From an uncultured Oscillospiraceae bacterium (GTDB lineage: Bacteria > Bacillota > Clostridia > Oscillospirales > Ruminococcaceae), in NCBI GenBank assembly GCA_902490585.1, contig CABUEI010000002.1, positions 1 to 64,000 of the forward strand: a DNA stretch of 64,000 nucleotides. Direction: 5' to 3'. The notes beneath the pieces were generated by a model that worked only from the letters and a program-made list of their open reading frames with translations, did no database searches and was not told the DNA's origin. Position numbers and translations under genes: made by a program. Below are positions 59,519-64,000 of the stretch, piece by piece. Position 1 is the first letter of the stretch, and each line of letters opens with the position of its first letter.

Positions 59519-62500
59519 TCATTTTTTAATGCTTGATAATTCCTGATACTTTCTTACGATTTCAGACTTTATCTGATCGTTATAGCTCATAAGTGTGTAT
59601 CTGGGGTTACCTGCATCGTTAACAACCATTCTGAATGCGTTGTTAATGTGTCTTGTTACTGCATAAGATGCGGGAATGATCGGTACTTCTCTCAGGTAGC
59701 TCTGCTGAGCAGAAATCTTTTCGTACTCTGCTGTTGACCAGGGGAGCTGTTCAAGAGCCTCTACGTTAGCTGTATCAAAACGTCCCATGGGTCCCATAAG
59801 AGCTTCGATCTGCTTACCGTAGTCAACCTGGATATCTGTGCTTGTGAACCACTTTACGAAGTCCCAAGCGGCAGCCTGGTTAGAAACCTTGTTGAATATT
59901 ACCGCACCGCTACCTGCTGAGTTAGCAGCGTGATTTATCGTTCCGTCAGCCTGCTTTGTTCCGGGTACCAGTGTGAAGTCCCACAGACCCTTGATTTCGG
60001 GTGCTGCAACTGACAGCTGGTTGTAGAATGTATAAGGCTGGATAACGAGGGGCATCTCACCTGTTCTGAAACGTGAGAATGCGTCGAATGTCTGATCAAA
60101 GCTGAATACCGTGTAGAACTTTGTCCACTGCTCAAATACTCTGATAGAGTCCTGAGTCATGAAGTTCGTAAGGTTGAGGTTCTTTATGTCGGTTGTCTTT
60201 ATGCTGCTGTAATCAGTTGTATAAAGATCCCCATTGTAGATGTCCTGACCTGTCTGGAGCATCAGCATGATGAATGTGTTACCGGAGTCGAATGTGTTCG
60301 ACGAAATGTTCTGAGGAAGTATAAGACCTACGTCAAGGTACTTTCTCTGGAGTGTCGGGAGCATATCGGTGAGCTGATCCCATGTTTCAGGAGGATTCTC
60401 AAAGCCAAGCTCCTCGAGTACGTCTGTTCTGTAGAACAGCATCGGGAATGTCTGTGAAACGGGAAGTCCGTATACACCTGTCGATGTACCGTCGTTATAC
60501 TCATAAAGTGTCATTGCGTCTTCCGCAAATCTCTTTGTTACCGATTCATAGTCCTTGAACTGCGTCATATCAACGAGCAGTCCTCTTGCGGCAAGCTGTA
60601 TCGGGAAGTCGCCGCCGATGAACAGTGCGATTTCGGGACCCTTACCTGCGAGTGTTGCTTCAAGTACAGAGCCTTGTACGAGGTTGATTGAAGCCTGTAT
60701 TCCGTTGTAGTCGGGGTTTGAGTTGAACTTGTTGTCAACCAGGTTCTTAACAACTGTTGCCTGGTCACGAGCAAGTGAAACCCATACGTCAAGTGATGTT
60801 GCACTTGAGTCTGAAAGGTTCGTATAGTCTTCAAAGAACGAACCGATAAATGCGTTGAAGCCGAATGCAAGCTCGCTGAAGAAGTTGCCGTAGGGTGAAG
60901 CGAACTCTTCGTGGCAGGTTGCGATTTCGATATAGTCAAGCTCAAGGGGCTGACCACGATAGTCACGCATCCATGCAGATACTGATGAGATGCTGTCCTT
61001 GATACTGCTTGCCATTATCGGTATATCCTCGGGCTTGTTGATACATCTTTCGAGGTAGATACACATTGTTTCAAGAGCGGCAGCCTCAGAACCCTTCTGT
61101 GTAAGGCTCTCGATACTTGCCTTCTCGGCACGCAGTGAATCAACTATTCTCTGGAATGCGTCCTGGATACCGGGTATCTTCTTTTCAACGAAGTAATCCT
61201 TGAACTCATCAGGGTCGGGACCTGTGATCATGAGGATTCTTCTGTAGTACTGGTTGAGTTCGAGCACCAGGTCGTCAAGTCTCTGCATAACAGCACCGAT
61301 CGAACCGGGTATAGCCTCGAGTGTCAGCTCGTGCTCCTCGCCTGCTGTCAGATAAACATAGATGTCGTTTCCGTCAGCATCCTTGGGAGTTAAGTTGTAC
61401 CAGTCGGCAGAATAGATGAACTGAACGTCATCAAGTTCCTTACATGGAACCTTGCCGTCAATGTAAATTCTTCTGTTGGAGAAGAATCCACGCATCTGGT
61501 TCTGTCTTGCCTTGAAGTTGAAGCGGTAGTAACCGTCGTTTTCAACCTTGAATTTGTAGGTGATCGCCTGCGTAGCCTTATTCCATGTTGCCTGACCGAT
61601 AGTGTTGTAACGCTGTTTGGTCGGGTGGTTGGGGTTGGTCATGTAGGTCGTTCTGTCGTAAGTAGCATATAATGTTGATGCTGTCTTGTAATCTGCTTCT
61701 TCAGCCTGTAAGAAGATGGTGTTTGTACCGAGCTCCTCGTTCTTTGAAGAAAGTGCGGGAGTGTTCTGTACTTCATCGTCTGTAGGCTTGATTGAATCGT
61801 AGCTTACAAGCTCATCATAGTTTTTGAACGTAAACGAATGGAAAACACCGTAGGTTCTGATACCCTCAAGTGTCATTGTGTGCTTACCCTTTTCAAGATA
61901 GAAGTAGTAAGGCTCGTTGTAAAGACCTTCCTTGTCCTTGATAGGATACTTTACCCAGCAATCGTATGTTACCTGTCCGGGACGGAGGTCGTTGTCCTTG
62001 CTGTCACGGGTAATCTCGCCCTCATCCTTCCAGTAACGGTCAAGTGTGAGGTCCTGAGTAGCCGTAAAGGGATATTCTCCGTCAATCTTCAGTCCTATAT
62101 CGAGAACCGTGTTCTTTGTTTCGTTTCCCTCTATAGGATAGTAGATAGCCTCGAGATTGTAAAGACCTGTCTCTTCAACATTGAACTCGTATGTAAGTGT
62201 GAGTTTGTCGCTCTTCCACTTGATCGTGGAATAGTGATCTGTTTTGAGGTCAGTGTCTTCTGCGAGGAACGCTTTCAGACCGTTGTAGCCGTCGCCCGAT
62301 TTTTCCTTGATTTCTTCAACCGCAGGAACTATAGCGGCGACATCTTCAGCTGTCATTTCCGATGAGTTGTTTACGAAAGCCGTTCCGTCTATTGTACCTT
62401 CCTTGTAGTCGGTAGCATAGATGGTGATCTCCTTGTTGGGCTTTGTAGCGTCCTTATGACTGTTGTAATAAGTACTGTACTTGCCCTCCATACCCGTAAC

Positions 62501-62674
62501 GGTGATTCCGCTCACAGAGCTATCGGTTGTGCTTTCCTCGGATTGTCCGGCAGAAGTATCGGTTGTTTCTTCTGCGCTGACTGCGGTTGATGTAAGTGAC
62601 AATGAGGATACGAGTGTCGCACATGACAATATACCCGCTAATGTTCTTTTCATCCTGCTAGCTTTTGTTGCCAC
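59519..62674 (-). CDS. Giant extracellular solute-binding protein with carbohydrate-binding-like N-terminus
   Basis: 1051 residues, over twice the usual 420-550. After a signal peptide (LAGILSCATLVSSLSLTSTA) come two beta-rich regions (about 50-290 and 315-475) with WKSDKLTLTYEFNVEETGLY and ATQAITYKFKVENDGYYRFN, resembling carbohydrate-binding modules; a helical linker follows (about 480-620). The C-terminal 430 residues are a type 1 sugar-binding protein (GKGPEIALFIGGDFPIQLAARG, VYGLPVSQTFPMLFYRTDVL, AAWDFVKWFTSTDI). It would bind a glycan outside the cell and pass sugar to the permeases encoded downstream. No convincing lipobox. Confidence 0.85.
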   Translation of the reverse strand: MATKASRMKRTLAGILSCATLVSSLSLTSTAVSAEETTDTSAGQSEESTTDSSVSGITVTGMEGKYSTYYNSHKDATKPNKEITIYATDYKEGTIDGTAFVNNSSEMTAEDVAAIVPAVEEIKEKSGDGYNGLKAFLAEDTDLKTDHYSTIKWKSDKLTLTYEFNVEETGLYNLEAIYYPIEGNETKNTVLDIGLKIDGEYPFTATQDLTLDRYWKDEGEITRDSKDNDLRPGQVTYDCWVKYPIKDKEGLYNEPYYFYLEKGKHTMTLEGIRTYGVFHSFTFKNYDELVSYDSIKPTDDEVQNTPALSSKNEELGTNTIFLQAEEADYKTASTLYATYDRTTYMTNPNHPTKQRYNTIGQATWNKATQAITYKFKVENDGYYRFNFKARQNQMRGFFSNRRIYIDGKVPCKELDDVQFIYSADWYNLTPKDADGNDIYVYLTAGEEHELTLEAIPGSIGAVMQRLDDLVLELNQYYRRILMITGPDPDEFKDYFVEKKIPGIQDAFQRIVDSLRAEKASIESLTQKGSEAAALETMCIYLERCINKPEDIPIMASSIKDSISSVSAWMRDYRGQPLELDYIEIATCHEEFASPYGNFFSELAFGFNAFIGSFFEDYTNLSDSSATSLDVWVSLARDQATVVKNLVDNKFNSNPDYNGIQASINLVQGSVLEATLAGKGPEIALFIGGDFPIQLAARGLLVDMTQFKDYESVTKRFAEDAMTLYEYNDGTSTGVYGLPVSQTFPMLFYRTDVLEELGFENPPETWDQLTDMLPTLQRKYLDVGLILPQNISSNTFDSGNTFIMLMLQTGQDIYNGDLYTTDYSSIKTTDIKNLNLTNFMTQDSIRVFEQWTKFYTVFSFDQTFDAFSRFRTGEMPLVIQPYTFYNQLSVAAPEIKGLWDFTLVPGTKQADGTINHAANSAGSGAVIFNKVSNQAAAWDFVKWFTSTDIQVDYGKQIEALMGPMGRFDTANVEALEQLPWSTAEYEKISAQQSYLREVPIIPASYAVTRHINNAFRMVVNDAGNPRYTLMSYNDQIKSEIVRKYQELSSIKK

Positions 62675-62749
62675 AGTAATAATCCACCTTTCTGATAGTT
62701 GTCGTTTATGTTCAATCGAAAATATGCTAATTTCGACGAGTTAAGGAAT

Positions 62750-63718
62750 TTATCCGTGCGTATTGTAATCTGAGTTGTAAACGGAAATCTTTCCGTCCTC
62801 AAGCTCAACACGCACTTTATCTCCGCCCCGTATACCCAGAGCCTCGAGATACTCTTTGGGAATCTGGAGTCTGCCTGCTCTGTCAAGAACAACAAGCTCC
62901 TCGTGATCCGAACTGCTCTGCTGCATGAGCTTTTCATGCTCAGCCCTTTGCTGTTCGCTCATTTTCTCAAGCTCACCGAAGGAGAGGACTTCAGTCTTCT
63001 TCCTCAGCATCTCGCTCGATGTACGTCCGTCACGGATAGCAACCACTCGGTCGATTGATTTCGACAGATTTGTATCGTGAGTTACTATTATAATGGTAAC
63101 GCCCATCTGACGATTGAGCTGTTTGAAAACATCAAGTACCATAGCCGCTGTCTTGGTATCGACCGCACCCGTAGGTTCGTCCGCAAGAAGCAGGCTTGGA
63201 TTGTTTGAAAGCGCTATTGCGATAGCCACTCGCTGTTGTTCACCGCCCGAAAGCTGACCGAGAAGCGAGTTTTTTCTCGCCGACAGCCCCACCATATCGA
63301 GCAGTTCCTCCGCTCTTTCCCGTCGGTTCTTATGTCCCGAGAGTAAAAGCGGCATCTCAACGTTCTGTATCGCCGTAAGATACGGTATAAGGTTTCTGGC
63401 GTTGTTCTGCCATACGAAACCAACCGTTTCCCTTTTATATTTTATGAGGTCTTTTTCGTCAAATTTAAGCAAGTCCTTGCCGTCAACGTAAAGACTTCCC
63501 GCCGAGGGTTTATCAAGAGCTCCGAGCATATTCAGCAGTGTTGATTTACCGCTTCCGCTCGCTCCGACTATTCCCATCAGTTCACCACGTTCAACCGTCA
63601 GGTCAAGTCCCTGAAGAGCCATAACCTCAACGTCTGTGGTCTTATATATCTTGACTAAGTTCTCGCATTGCACCATCACGTTTTCGGGCGGTGCAAGCAT
63701 CATTCTCTGAGGCATCAC
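62750..63718 (-). CDS. ABC transporter ATP-binding protein with AbrB-like C-terminal domain
   Basis: 322 residues. The ATPase (about 15-235) has Walker A GASGSGKS, signature LSGGEQQRVAIAIALS and Walker B LLLADEPTGAVD, most like the MacB/LolD group that works with FtsX-type permeases. The last 45 residues (VLDRAGRLQIPKEYLEALGI, RGGDKVRVELEDGKISVY) match the SpoVT/AbrB swapped-hairpin fold, usually a DNA-binding domain. The combination is unusual. It overlaps the preceding ATPase gene by 4 bases. Confidence 0.88.
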   Translation of the reverse strand: MMPQRMMLAPPENVMVQCENLVKIYKTTDVEVMALQGLDLTVERGELMGIVGASGSGKSTLLNMLGALDKPSAGSLYVDGKDLLKFDEKDLIKYKRETVGFVWQNNARNLIPYLTAIQNVEMPLLLSGHKNRRERAEELLDMVGLSARKNSLLGQLSGGEQQRVAIAIALSNNPSLLLADEPTGAVDTKTAAMVLDVFKQLNRQMGVTIIIVTHDTNLSKSIDRVVAIRDGRTSSEMLRKKTEVLSFGELEKMSEQQRAEHEKLMQQSSSDHEELVVLDRAGRLQIPKEYLEALGIRGGDKVRVELEDGKISVYNSDYNTHG

Positions 63719-64000
63719 TCCACCTGCTTTCTGACGTCTGTAATGCGTCCGTCGTCAAGTGTATAAACTACATCGCACTGCTCCATCATCGCAGTATCGT
63801 GTGTCGTCATCACAATTGTAAGTCCGTCTGTATGTACAAGCTCCTTGAAAAGATTCATTACCGCAAGTCCCGTCGGCATATCCAGCGCCGCAGTCGGTTC
63901 ATCGGCAAATATCAGCTTCGGCTTATGCGAAATCGCTCTCGCAATCGCAACTCTCTGCTGCTCACCGCCCGAAAGCTCTCCGGGTCTGTGGTGCATACGC
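63715..64000 (-). CDS. ABC transporter ATP-binding protein (5' end off window)
   Basis: The visible 95 C-terminal residues contain the ABC signature ELSGGEQQRVAIARAIS, Walker B LIFADEPTAALD and the switch His in VMTTHDTAMM. Walker A and the rest of the N-terminus lie beyond position 64000. It is a MacB/LolD-like ATPase and its stop overlaps the next ATPase gene (ATGA), so the two are probably made as a pair. Confidence 0.85.
   Translation of the reverse strand, partial: RMHHRPGELSGGEQQRVAIARAISHKPKLIFADEPTAALDMPTGLAVMNLFKELVHTDGLTIVMTTHDTAMMEQCDVVYTLDDGRITDVRKQVE

Overview
The window comes from a Gram-positive gut-type Clostridia, most likely a ruminococcal or Oscillospiraceae-like bacterium. 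This is inferred from gene content: CotJ spore-coat genes, the six-cysteine SCIFF peptide with its radical SAM maturase, a GH94 cellobiose phosphorylase, Trp T-box and TPP riboswitches, a Rex operator, AGGAGG ribosome sites and moderate GC. No rRNA, tRNA or CRISPR array was seen, and the exact species was not determined.

Positions 1-11200 hold thiW with its TPP riboswitch, a cotJ operon with a truncated cotJC, a four-gene ExbB/ExbD-like operon, a TM2 gene with an apparent AUA start, a thiM-thioesterase pair, an AEC transporter, cellobiose phosphorylase with a cre-like site, and a lipoprotein. Positions 11264-16695 form an RNA-repair/RNP locus: two WYL regulators, a promoter followed by three related structured noncoding elements, the RNA ligase RtcB, and a Ro60-like (DUF2828/vWA) protein. 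Positions 16768-29776 carry two pilin-like proteins, an AAA/DUF4143 ATPase between paired palindromes, Rex-controlled adhE, an XRE regulator, two CPBP proteases and a polyamine cluster.

Positions 29925-41305 are mostly housekeeping and metabolism on the minus strand: an antiporter, ispDF, pheA, a PASTA pseudokinase, T-box-controlled trpS, a flavoprotein, an RpiR regulator and asparaginase. Positions 41420-49352 run on the plus strand: a RING-finger membrane protein, a large membrane protein, ktrB, trmN6, rsmI, and the SCIFF peptide with its maturase. From 50432 to the end a minus-strand operon encodes a composite extracellular carbohydrate system. It has two MalFG-type permease pairs, a DUF5696 protein, a Yip1-like protein, an NHL/TPR protein, a 1051-residue solute-binding protein and two ABC ATPases, one with an AbrB-like tail.

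A GC-rich hairpin-rich repeat occurs at least five times between genes (about 6.6, 9.4, 14.4, 24.2 and 47.8 kb). In three places it sits exactly between two copies of one terminator stem-loop, as if the whole terminator had been duplicated on insertion. Two of the repeats contain a smaller 65-66 nt module, three copies in all, whose stems differ in sequence but keep their pairing. These repeats and the RtcB/Ro60-like/ncRNA locus are the most interesting parts of the window.
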